25,367 nucleotides of DNA from NCBI GenBank assembly GCA_023388235.1, contig JAEWGQ010000410.1, forward strand, positions 1-25,367. Reading direction: 5' to 3'. Position numbers and translations under genes: made by a program. The stretch is from Actinomycetes bacterium. Lineage in GTDB: Bacteria; Actinomycetota; Actinomycetes; Actinomycetales; Cellulomonadaceae. Shown piece after piece: positions 1 to 7,015 of this stretch. How positions within the stretch are numbered: the stretch's first letter is position 1; each line of letters opens with the position of its first letter. Below the pieces are notes generated by a model. The model was given only the letters and a program-made list of their open reading frames with translations. It ran no database searches and was not told where the DNA came from.

Positions 1-81
1 GGCCCCGAGGGCGAGCGCGCCGGCGGCGAGCGCGCAGCCCGCCACGCGCCCGGCGCGCCCGCCCCGCGGTCGGCCGCTCAC
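1..81 (-). CDS. 5' end of unidentified gene, runs off the left edge
   Basis: Only the first 27 codons are present, so the product cannot be named. The GTG start overlaps the TGA stop of the sugar isomerase in a GTGA 4-nt overlap, the same kind of coupling used between the other genes of this operon, which supports it being a real fourth member. The visible N-terminus is rich in Arg and Gly (MSGRPRGGRAGR), followed by an Ala/Leu/Gly-rich hydrophobic stretch up to the edge. This is the pattern of a positively charged n-region followed by a signal peptide or first membrane helix. A secreted enzyme, a lipoprotein or a membrane protein are all possible. The gene rests on frame, start and overlap only. 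Confidence 0.55.
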   Translation of the reverse strand, partial: MSGRPRGGRAGRVAGCALAAGALALGA

Positions 82-1712
82 AGCGCGACGTCGCCGGCCA
101 GGTGCACCCGGATGCCCATCCGGTCGAACATCGCGGCCTTCGCGAGCAGCGCGCGGTCGGCGGTGGCGGCGTCCGGTGCGTACACGAGCTGCGCGTGGTT
201 GGCCTTGTGCCGGGCCATGAACTGGTCGCGGGTGACGCCGTGCAGGACGACGTGCGCGATGGGCCACTCGGGGTTGGTGGCCTCCTTGCGGCGGCGGGTC
301 TCCTCGGCCGGCAGCTCCACGACGCTGGCGCGCAGCAGGTCCGCCTGCAGCACGCCGTCCGCGATGAACACCCGTGACAGCACGACCTCGCCGGGCCGGC
401 TGACGCCGTTGACGGTGGACCCGCCGGCGGGGAAGAACACCGGGTCCTGGCGCCAGCCCTCCGCGTGGTCCCAGCCGCCGAGGTGCGAGGCGGGCACGGA
501 GCCCGAGATCTCGTACACCCACACGAACTGCCCGTCGTGCTCGGCGCCCCACCGCACGTCGTGCAGCGTGTTGTCCGGCAGCAGCCCCATCGCGCGCCAG
601 ACGCGGTCGGTGACGAGGGTGTCGACGGCGACGCCCTCGTCGGCCTCGTTGAAGTGCGGCAGCGGCCGCCCGGCGTAGAGCTCGCGGGCGCCGTCGCGGG
701 AGCGCACCGGCGGGCGCTCGGTGCTGTTGAGCATGCCCTCGGCGAGGTCGGACGCGGGCACGAGGTCCTTGAGCCCCTGCTGGTACTGGATGCCGACGGC
801 GTCGAGCCCGAAGTCGTCGGCGATGCGCAGCGCGGCGATGTACATCTTCATCTGCCAGCGGACCTGCGCGGCGGTCAGCTCGGTCGCCTCGTCGGTGCCG
901 AACCGGAACGTCATGCCGCGCTCGACCAGCCACGCGGACGCGGCGTCCGCCTCGTCGTCGCCGGTGCGCAGCATCTCGGCGTAGAGCGCCGACTGGGACA
1001 GCCGCTCCTTGTAGATGCCCGTGGGGTTGAGCAGCTCGTCGTCGACGATGGCGTTGTACATGCCCATGCAGCCCTCGTCGAACACGCCGATGATCGCCTT
1101 GTCCGCGAGCAGCTGGTCGCCGAGCGCGCGGCCGAGGTCGCGCTCCGGGCCCGGCGGCAGCTCGGGCAGCGGCCGCACGTGCGAGGCGTCGTGCGTGATC
1201 CGGCCGGTGCGGGTCCACTCCTGCAGGCCGGCGCGGAACCAGTCGTCGGTGAAGTCGACCGACCAGAGGGTGGAGTACGGGGTGCCCATCTTCGTCAGCC
1301 CGGCGTTGAGGCCGAGCAGGCCGACCAGCCCGGGCCAGTCCCCCACGAAGTTCGCCACCGTGAGGACCGGGCCCCGGTGGGTGCGCAGCCCGGCGAGCAC
1401 GTGGTGCGAGTACTGCCAGACGGCCTCCGCGACGACCAGCGGCGCGTCCACCGGGATGTCCCGGAACACCTCGAGGCCCATGCGCTGGCTGGAGATGAAC
1501 CCGTGGCCGGTCGCCGGGTCGACGGGGTTCGCGCGCACGACCTCCCAGCCCAGGTCGGCGAACGCCGCGGTGATCTGCGCCTCCATCGCCTGCTGCGTGG
1601 GCCAGCCGGCGACGTTCGCCGACTCGCGCAGGTCGCCGGAGGCGATGAGGTAGGCGGTCCGCGGCGCGGCCTGCGGGCGGGTCGCCGGGGCGGGGACGGT
1701 GTAGGCGGTCAT
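78..1712 (-). CDS. L-fucose/D-arabinose isomerase-like sugar isomerase
   Basis: A 544-residue cytoplasmic aldose-ketose isomerase of the L-fucose/L-arabinose isomerase superfamily. Visible signatures are DEGCMGMYNAI around residues 212-222 (Glu213 a likely metal ligand), GIQYQQGLKDL at 307-317, and RHKANH at 501-506 with His502 and His506 near the C-terminus, where this superfamily carries its last metal-binding His. FucI-type enzymes convert L-fucose to L-fuculose, and D-arabinose to D-ribulose because the two sugars match at C2-C4. The ATG at 1712 follows a GGAGAAG ribosome site and forms an ATGA overlap with the GH116 stop. An FGGY kinase lies two genes upstream in the same operon, so the product ketose is probably phosphorylated by it. 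D-arabinose is the substrate I favour because of the neighbouring GH172 and GH116 genes; this is inference. L-fucose or another aldose is possible. Confidence 0.85.
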   Translation of the reverse strand: MTAYTVPAPATRPQAAPRTAYLIASGDLRESANVAGWPTQQAMEAQITAAFADLGWEVVRANPVDPATGHGFISSQRMGLEVFRDIPVDAPLVVAEAVWQYSHHVLAGLRTHRGPVLTVANFVGDWPGLVGLLGLNAGLTKMGTPYSTLWSVDFTDDWFRAGLQEWTRTGRITHDASHVRPLPELPPGPERDLGRALGDQLLADKAIIGVFDEGCMGMYNAIVDDELLNPTGIYKERLSQSALYAEMLRTGDDEADAASAWLVERGMTFRFGTDEATELTAAQVRWQMKMYIAALRIADDFGLDAVGIQYQQGLKDLVPASDLAEGMLNSTERPPVRSRDGARELYAGRPLPHFNEADEGVAVDTLVTDRVWRAMGLLPDNTLHDVRWGAEHDGQFVWVYEISGSVPASHLGGWDHAEGWRQDPVFFPAGGSTVNGVSRPGEVVLSRVFIADGVLQADLLRASVVELPAEETRRRKEATNPEWPIAHVVLHGVTRDQFMARHKANHAQLVYAPDAATADRALLAKAAMFDRMGIRVHLAGDVAL

Positions 1713-4246
1713 CGCTTCTCCTGGTGGTGCGGGTCGGGGTGCAGGGCGCGGCTCTCGCCGGCCGTGAGGGTCAGGGGCCCGGAGACCGGCCGGCCCCGGA
1801 GCAGGACGCGGTCGGCGTCCAGCCGGCCGCCGTCGACGTGCAGCGTGAGGCGGTCGCCGTCGACCTCGACCCGCCCCCAGCCGGTGCCGGTGGTGAACAG
1901 GGCGCGCAGCGGCCCGGGCGTGGCGGGGTCGAAGCCGAGGGTCCGCGCCGGCCCGTCCCACTGCGCGCCGGTGGCCGCCAGGAGCAGCCCCCAGGACGCG
2001 AGCGAGCGGGCGTAGTGGTTGCCGCACTCGATCTCGTTCCAGGGGTTGCGCGCCGTGCCGTCGTACCGCGCGCGGACGGCGCGCTCGACGGCCAGCGCCT
2101 CGCCGGGCATGCCGAGGTAGAGCAGCGTGGTCGCGACCTGGTGCTCGACGCCGGTCCAGACCTCGTCGGAGTACACGAACGGGATCGCCGGCCGGCCGCC
2201 CGCGGGCCACGAGGCGAGCAGCAGCCCGCCCTCGTCACCCAGGGCGTAGACCCGCTGGGTGCTCTCGTGCGCCGTCAGGTCGGTGCGCAGGTTGTGCCGG
2301 ACCACCGCCCCGAGCGCGCTGCGCAGCCGCTCGACGGGCAGCAGCGGGCCGAGGCCGCCGAGGAACGCGTGGAACTGCCCGAGCAGCTGGTCGGACAGCA
2401 CCCCGTCGCCGTACTGGTACCGGTGGGCGTCCGGGTCGTCGAGGACCTGCCGGTAGTACGTGCCGTTCCACAGCAGGTCGTCCATGCCGCGCGCCACCGC
2501 GTCGGCCCGGCCGTCCCAGCCGGCGGCGCGCTCGTCCTCGCCCAGGTGGCGGGCCATCCGGGCGCCGGCGCGCAGGGCGGCCAGGTACATCGAGTTCGCC
2601 AGCGGCTCGGTGCCGTGGAACTCGATGTCGTACGTGTTGTGCAGCTCGCCGTCGAGCAGGCCGTCGCCGTCGGTGTCCCAGGTGCGTGCCGCGTGCTCCA
2701 GCGTCCGCACCGCGGCGGGCCACAGCTCGCGCAGGAACGCGTCGTCCCCGCTGAACCGCCACTCGCGGTGCAGGCGCAGGAACGTCCCGAGCTGGCCGTC
2801 GACGGCGGGGCCCATGAACCACCGCGGCCCGCCGAACACCCGGTTCGTGCGGAACGACTGCGCACCGTCGTCGTCGGTCTCGAGCAGGTACTCCACCCGC
2901 CGCGCGCTGCGTTCCAGCGACGGGAACAGCCAGGCCACGGTCTGGGCGTACGACCAGACGTGCGTGCAGGTGCCCTCGCAGGACCCGGCGTGGTCGAAGG
3001 ACCCCTCCCACGCCGCGAGCACCGGGCCGGGCCCGAGCTCCGGGGCGGGGTCGTCCACGACGAGCACGGTGGTGGACCGCACGGTGGCGACGTTCGCGCC
3101 GACGGCGTCGGCCAGCACGGGGTCGAGGCTGCCGTCGTAGAGCGCGTGCGCGAACGCCTCGGTGGCGCGCTCGAGCTCCGGCAGCCGGCGGTGCAGGTCG
3201 GTGGCGGCGGACCAGGCGTCGGGCCACCGGGCCGCGTAGTGGTTGCGGACGACGTCGTCGAGGTGCGGGTCGTCCCGGACGATGTGCCCGCCCCAGCCGC
3301 GCCGCCGGTTCGGGAAGCACCAGGACAGCACGAACGTGAGCTCGCGCGCGGCGCCGGGCTCGAGCCGGGCCACGACCCCGAGCGACCCGGTCCGCAGCCG
3401 CGGCAGGGTGTCCAGGAGCTCCTCCTCGGTCAGCTCCCCGCGGCCGCGGGCGGACTCCGCGAACAGCCCGCGCGGCCGGTCCTCCAGCGTGACCCGCGGC
3501 TCGGGGTCCAGCAGCCCGTCGGCGGTCAGGTCGTCCCAGAACAGCCGCGGGCCGTCGGGCCAGAACCCGGTGACCCACTGCGGCTTCGCGGTGGTCGCGG
3601 TCTCCGTGGTGGTCAGCGCGAGGGTGCCGTACCCCGGGTCGTCCTCGGGCAGGCGGATGCCGAGGTCGAGGCCGCGGACCCCGTCCTCGTCGCGCCAGCG
3701 CACGGTCTGCTGCGCGCGCATGCCGTACGGGCCGTCGCCGCGCCCGGCGGTGTGCGTGACGCTGCCGACCAGCGTGACGTCCACGGGCACGGGGCCGGGG
3801 TTGCGCACCGTGTACCGGAGCACCGCGACGGGCATGCCGGAGTCGTCCGCGTCGAGCGGCACCAGCGGGGTGAACGCGCGCAGCGAGACCTCGACCGGCA
3901 GCACGTCGTCCGTGAAGTCGACGTCGGCGACCGGGTAGCGGCCGCGCAGGGTCGCGCTTGCCAGCCGCGGCAGGCCGGCCAGCCGCTCGAACCCGTAGCC
4001 GGCGTCGAGGTCGTGCGGCCCGGTGGGCCGGGCCTCGAGCACGCGGGTGACGGGGACGCCGCCCTCGGGCGCGGCGCGGAGCGCGAAGAACGAGTACGGG
4101 TTGAACCGCCCCTTGTCGGGCAGGTTCTCCAGCTCCCAGTCGCGCAGCTCGCCGCGCGCGCCGAGGGAGACGGTGCCGGTGCCGATCCCGCCGAGCGGGA
4201 AGGCCGCGCGGGCGGCGGTGTGCGGCAGGGGCGGGGTGCCGGTCAT
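1709..4246 (-). CDS. GH116 family glycoside hydrolase (beta-glucosidase/glucocerebrosidase or beta-D-arabinofuranosidase type)
   Basis: An 845-residue protein with the two parts of GH116: an N-terminal beta-sandwich (roughly 1-340, beginning with the phosphate-loop-like FPLGGIGTGTVSLGARGE) and a C-terminal (alpha/alpha)6 barrel of the DUF608 type. Glu424 in SCEGTCTHVW is the likely nucleophile and Asp540 in NTYDIEFHG the likely acid/base, matching the family positions. The end of the barrel shows VYSDEVWTGVEHQ and NPWNEIECGNHYARSLASW, both typical of the family. No signal peptide is seen, so it should act in the cytoplasm on imported oligosaccharides. Known GH116 activities include beta-glucosidase, beta-xylosidase and glucosylceramidase; from memory, an exo-beta-D-arabinofuranosidase from Microbacterium also belongs here. 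Beside a GH172 gene the last is attractive but unproven. Starts at ATG 4246 in an ATGA overlap with the kinase stop. Confidence 0.88.
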   Translation of the reverse strand: MTGTPPLPHTAARAAFPLGGIGTGTVSLGARGELRDWELENLPDKGRFNPYSFFALRAAPEGGVPVTRVLEARPTGPHDLDAGYGFERLAGLPRLASATLRGRYPVADVDFTDDVLPVEVSLRAFTPLVPLDADDSGMPVAVLRYTVRNPGPVPVDVTLVGSVTHTAGRGDGPYGMRAQQTVRWRDEDGVRGLDLGIRLPEDDPGYGTLALTTTETATTAKPQWVTGFWPDGPRLFWDDLTADGLLDPEPRVTLEDRPRGLFAESARGRGELTEEELLDTLPRLRTGSLGVVARLEPGAARELTFVLSWCFPNRRRGWGGHIVRDDPHLDDVVRNHYAARWPDAWSAATDLHRRLPELERATEAFAHALYDGSLDPVLADAVGANVATVRSTTVLVVDDPAPELGPGPVLAAWEGSFDHAGSCEGTCTHVWSYAQTVAWLFPSLERSARRVEYLLETDDDGAQSFRTNRVFGGPRWFMGPAVDGQLGTFLRLHREWRFSGDDAFLRELWPAAVRTLEHAARTWDTDGDGLLDGELHNTYDIEFHGTEPLANSMYLAALRAGARMARHLGEDERAAGWDGRADAVARGMDDLLWNGTYYRQVLDDPDAHRYQYGDGVLSDQLLGQFHAFLGGLGPLLPVERLRSALGAVVRHNLRTDLTAHESTQRVYALGDEGGLLLASWPAGGRPAIPFVYSDEVWTGVEHQVATTLLYLGMPGEALAVERAVRARYDGTARNPWNEIECGNHYARSLASWGLLLAATGAQWDGPARTLGFDPATPGPLRALFTTGTGWGRVEVDGDRLTLHVDGGRLDADRVLLRGRPVSGPLTLTAGESRALHPDPHHQEKR

Positions 4247-5751
4247 GCGGGGGTCCTCCCGGTGTGCTGCTCGCGGGCGAGCTCGTGGACGACGTCGCGG
4301 GTGTCCGCGTACAGCCGCAGGTAGCGGTCGTGCTGCGCGGCGTGGCCGGGCGCGCGCGCCGGGTCCGGGGCCACCCGCGAGGCCACGGGGTTCCAGTCCT
4401 CGATGCGCGGGGGCCGCGCGGCGGTGGCGCAGGCGGCGAGGTACGCCATGCCGTAGCTCGCGCCGACGGTGACGGCGGGGACCTCCTGCTCGAGGCCGGT
4501 GACGTCGGAGACGACCTGCAGCCACAGGCCGCCCCGGGTCCCGCCCCCGACGGCCACGACCCGCCGGATGTCCGCGCCGGCCGCGCGCATCGCGTCGACG
4601 TTGTGCCGCACGCCGTGAGCGGTGGCCTCGAGCGCCGCCCGGTACAGGTCGCCGCGGGTGTGCCGCAGCGTGAGCCCGGCGACCACGCCGCGGGCGTCCG
4701 GGTCGAGCACCGGCGTGCGCTCCCCCGCGAAGTACGGCAGCACGAGCAGGCCGTCGGCGCCGGGCGGGGAGGCGGCGGCCTCGGCGAGCAGGGTGGGGTG
4801 GTCGGCGCCGGTCAGGGCGGACACCCACGCGGCGAGCGCGCCCGACGTCGCGAGGCCGCCCGCGAGGTTCCGGGTGCCGGGCAGCGCCCCGACGGTCGTC
4901 CACAGCGCGGGGCTGCGCAGCGTCTCCCGCCCGGTGGCGACCAGGAACATGGTGGTGCCGTACATGAGCATGAGGTCGCCCTCGCCGTGCGCGCCGACGC
5001 TCACGGCCTCCGCCCAGGCGTCGATCGTCCCGGTGAGGACGGGGGTCCCGGGGGCCAGCCCGGTCGCGGCGGCCGCGGCGGGCGTCACGCGGCCGGCCAC
5101 CTCCCCGGCCCAGCGCAGCTCCGGCGGCTCGATGCCGGCGGCGCACGCGTCCCACCAGGGCGCGTACCAGCCGCCGGCGGCCACGTCGTACAGCGGGGTC
5201 AGCTGGCTGGCGGACTGGTGGTCGAGCACGTACGCGCCGGTCAGCCGCCGCACCAGCCAGGACGCCGGCTGGAACACCCGCCGGGCGCGGGCGTACGCCG
5301 CGGGCTCGGCGTCGCGGACCCAGGCGATCTTGGGGCCGCCCGCCTGCGACGTGAGGGCGGAGCCCCCGACCCGCACGATCTCCTCGGCGCCGAGGGCCGC
5401 GGTCAGCCGCTCGATCTGCTCGCCCGCCCGCGTGTCGACGCCGTACAGGATCGCCGGGCGCACGGGCCGGTCGTCGTCGTCGGTGAGCAGCACGCACGGT
5501 CCCATGCCGGACACCCCGACGGCCGCGACCTCGACGGGCGCCGCGCCGTCGCGTCCGTCGAGCAGCTCGCGGGTCAGCGCGACGCACTCGGCCCACCAGA
5601 CGTCCGCGTCCATCTCGACGTGCCCGACGGCCGGCCGGTCGACCTCGTGCGGGACGCTCGCGGAGCGCAGGACCGTGCCGTCGGGACCGACCAGGACGCC
5701 CTTGCTGCTGGACGTCCCGATATCGATTCCAAGGGTGCAGGACAGCGCCAC
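4243..5751 (-). CDS. FGGY-family pentulose kinase (xylulokinase/ribulokinase-like)
   Basis: A 502-residue FGGY carbohydrate kinase that transfers the ATP gamma-phosphate to a ketose. Visible are the N-terminal phosphate loop GIDIGTSSSKG (8-18), the catalytic-base region GTIDAWAEAV with Asp244, the YFAGERTPVLDPDARG block (340-355) and the GGGTRGGLWLQVVSDVTG block (402-419) that forms part of the nucleotide site. Automatic annotation would call it xylulokinase, but sequence alone does not separate D-xylulose, D-ribulose and L-fuculose kinases. The start is GTG 5751, 5 nt after GGAG. An ATG at 5756 lies out of frame, and an upstream in-frame extension would run through the promoter and operator. 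It is the first gene of the operon with GH116 and the isomerase, preceded by an operator set in the promoter spacer. D-ribulose is the substrate expected if the isomerase acts on D-arabinose. Confidence 0.88.
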   Translation of the reverse strand: MALSCTLGIDIGTSSSKGVLVGPDGTVLRSASVPHEVDRPAVGHVEMDADVWWAECVALTRELLDGRDGAAPVEVAAVGVSGMGPCVLLTDDDDRPVRPAILYGVDTRAGEQIERLTAALGAEEIVRVGGSALTSQAGGPKIAWVRDAEPAAYARARRVFQPASWLVRRLTGAYVLDHQSASQLTPLYDVAAGGWYAPWWDACAAGIEPPELRWAGEVAGRVTPAAAAATGLAPGTPVLTGTIDAWAEAVSVGAHGEGDLMLMYGTTMFLVATGRETLRSPALWTTVGALPGTRNLAGGLATSGALAAWVSALTGADHPTLLAEAAASPPGADGLLVLPYFAGERTPVLDPDARGVVAGLTLRHTRGDLYRAALEATAHGVRHNVDAMRAAGADIRRVVAVGGGTRGGLWLQVVSDVTGLEQEVPAVTVGASYGMAYLAACATAARPPRIEDWNPVASRVAPDPARAPGHAAQHDRYLRLYADTRDVVHELAREQHTGRTPA

Positions 5752-5756
5752 GCCAT

Positions 5757-5763
5757 CTCCTTC
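5757..5763 (-). promoter_or_regulatory. Ribosome binding site fixing the kinase start
   Basis: On the minus strand GAAGGAG is followed by ATGGC and then the in-frame GTG at 5751. The spacing of 5 nt supports GTG. The ATG hidden in ATGGC is out of frame and too close to the site. Confidence 0.6.
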
Positions 5764-5799
5764 GATCGGGGCGGGCGGCCGGACGAGGGCCGCAGCAGC

Positions 5800-5828
5800 A
5801 CTGTAGGTGTAATCGATTTCACGCGCAA
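5800..5828 (-). promoter_or_regulatory. Candidate promoter of the kinase-GH116-isomerase operon
   Basis: The minus strand reads TTGCGC (5828-5823), a 17-nt spacer, then TACAGT (5805-5800), which fits a sigma70-like promoter with the actinobacterial TANNNT -10. The 14-bp operator (5808-5821) fills almost the whole spacer. Transcription would start near 5793, about 40 nt before the GTG. Read by eye, without experimental support. Confidence 0.5.
5808..5821. promoter_or_regulatory. LacI-family operator, copy 1 (kinase operon)
   Basis: TGTAATCGATTTCA on the plus strand is palindromic around the central CG except for one position pair. It shares the core AATCGAT and the outer TG..CA with copies at 6941 and 8204. 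LacI-family proteins classically bind such even-spaced palindromes with a central CG. It lies between the -35 and -10 of the kinase operon promoter, so bound repressor should exclude RNA polymerase. Confidence 0.75.
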
Positions 5829-5838
5829 CCACCGTCGA

Positions 5839-5858
5839 GGCGGCCGCGCGGGGCCGCC
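5839..5858 (-). terminator. GC hairpin after the LacI gene
   Basis: A perfect 7-bp stem (GGCGGCC/GGCCGCC) with a 6-nt loop lies 11-30 nt past the lacI-family stop, before the kinase promoter. It lacks a T-tract, so it is only a possible terminator or read-through attenuator separating the repressor gene from the operon. Confidence 0.3.
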
Positions 5859-5868
5859 GTGCGCGCCG

Positions 5869-6873
5869 TCAGACCGGGGTCGGGCTCGCCTCGGCCGTCG
5901 CGGCCGCGTACTCCATCGCGCTGTGCAGCACGACCGTCCGGGCGGGCTGGTCGTCGCCCGCGATGCGCTCCAGCAGCTGCGTCGCCGCGGTCACGCCCAT
6001 CCGGCGCGCGGGCAGCCGCACCACGGTGACCGCGGCGGGGCTGAGCGTCGTGAACGGCAGCGAGCCGATGACCGCGACGCCGAACCCGGGCGGCGCGCAG
6101 CCGTGCTCCACGAGCACCTGGATGGCCCCGACGCCGAGCAGGTTGTTGCTGGCCACCACGGCGTCGGGCGGCTCGGGCAGCGCCAGCAGCTCCTCCATCG
6201 CCTGCCGCCCGCCGTCGACGCGGAACGTCGAGTAGCGCAGCAGGTCCTCCGGCACGTCCTCGCCGGCGCGCTGCCCGAGCACGGCGCGCCAGCCCTCGGC
6301 GCGGTCGTAGGCGGTCTCGACGTCGCGGGGGCCGGTGATGCAGGCGACCCGGCGGAAGCCCGTGCGGACCAGGTGCTCGGTGGCGGCCTTGCCGGCGCGG
6401 AAGTTGTCCATCACGACGCGGTCCGTGTCGTAGGCGGTCTGGCGGTCGACCGTGACGACCGGCCGGTCGGCGGCGACCAGGTCGTCCAGGTCCGAGCCGT
6501 CGGAGGCCGGCGCGAGGATGACCCCCGCCATGTTCTCGGCGATCGCGATCTGCAGGTACGTGGCCTCGCGCTCGAGGTCGGAGTCCGTGTTGCACAGCAC
6601 GACGGAGTAGCCGGCCTCCCGGGCGACGTCCTCGACGCCGCGCGCGAGCTCGGTGAAGTAGGGGTTCTCGATGTCGGGGATGACCAGCGCGATCACCTCG
6701 GCGCTGCGCTTGCGCAGCGTGCGCGCGGTGCGGGACGGGGTGAAGCGCAGGCGCCGGGCGGCGTCGCGGACGGCGGCCGACTTCTCCGCGGACACCCCGA
6801 CGCCGTTGAACACGCGCGACACGGTGGCGGGCGACACCCCGGCCAGCTTCGCCACCTCGTAGATCGTCGCCAT
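5869..6873 (-). CDS. LacI-family transcriptional repressor
   Basis: A 334-residue regulator. Residues 2-24 (ATIYEVAKLAGVSPATVSRVF) are a canonical LacI helix-turn-helix including the AGVSPATVSR recognition segment. A hinge follows, then a periplasmic-binding-protein-like effector domain from about 60 (VIALVIPDIENPYFTELARG) to the C-terminus (VVRLPARRMGVTAATQLLERI). The ATG at 6873 is chosen because the helix-turn-helix then begins at residue 2, the usual LacI arrangement; an upstream in-frame ATG would add a non-conserved tail. It lies between the kinase operon and the divergent GH172 gene. Three matching 14-bp operators precede the three sugar units, so it is the obvious local regulator. One operator also lies in its own upstream region, which suggests autoregulation. 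The effector is probably a sugar or oligosaccharide of the pathway, not deducible here. Confidence 0.92.
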   Translation of the reverse strand: MATIYEVAKLAGVSPATVSRVFNGVGVSAEKSAAVRDAARRLRFTPSRTARTLRKRSAEVIALVIPDIENPYFTELARGVEDVAREAGYSVVLCNTDSDLEREATYLQIAIAENMAGVILAPASDGSDLDDLVAADRPVVTVDRQTAYDTDRVVMDNFRAGKAATEHLVRTGFRRVACITGPRDVETAYDRAEGWRAVLGQRAGEDVPEDLLRYSTFRVDGGRQAMEELLALPEPPDAVVASNNLLGVGAIQVLVEHGCAPPGFGVAVIGSLPFTTLSPAAVTVVRLPARRMGVTAATQLLERIAGDDQPARTVVLHSAMEYAAATAEASPTPV

Positions 6874-6908
6874 GGACCCCTGCCCTCTCCCGTGCCGCGG
6901 TGCGGCGG

Positions 6909-6938
6909 TTGACATCGCGGCGAACCCCACCGTATGGT
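6909..6938 (+). promoter_or_regulatory. Promoter of the GH172 gene
   Basis: TTGACA (6909-6914), an 18-nt spacer and TATGGT (6933-6938) give a good sigma70-like promoter. The operator begins 2 nt after the -10 and covers the expected start near 6945. The leader is about 70 nt. Confidence 0.65.
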
Positions 6939-6940
6939 CT

Positions 6941-6954
6941 TGCAATCGATTTCA
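6941..6954. promoter_or_regulatory. LacI-family operator, copy 2 (GH172 / lacI divergent region)
   Basis: TGCAATCGATTTCA has the same core and ends as the copies at 5808 and 8204, with one mismatched pair in the palindrome. It overlaps the predicted transcription start of the GH172 gene, a classic repression position. On the other strand it overlaps a weak TTGAAA-15 nt-TACGGT candidate for the repressor gene itself, which would allow autoregulation. Confidence 0.78.
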
Positions 6955-7015
6955 ACCCTACGCGAACACCGGCGGTTCCGCCAGCGTCGCACACCGGCAC
7001 GAGGAAGTGTCCCCC

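Noticed and set aside
1724..4324. An 866-codon open frame on the plus strand opposite GH116
   Set aside because: Its composition is Val/Gly/Arg/Ala/Pro with no domain motif; it mirrors the codon bias of the true gene on the other strand, as do similar long frames at 4264-6912, 11809-14931 and 16126-18342.
4243..5751. Naming the FGGY kinase xylB with certainty
   Set aside because: No xylose isomerase or xylosidase of the usual type accompanies it; the isomerase is of the fucose/arabinose type, so the specificity is left open.
5574..5828. A short minus-strand frame containing an ATG at 5756 just after the ribosome site of the kinase
   Set aside because: It is out of frame with the FGGY kinase, ends after few codons with no recognisable motif, and the GTG at 5751 has better spacing.
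5752..5832. N-terminal extension of the kinase from an upstream in-frame start
   Set aside because: The added residues would be encoded by the promoter and operator, and family proteins begin close to the GIDIGTSS loop.
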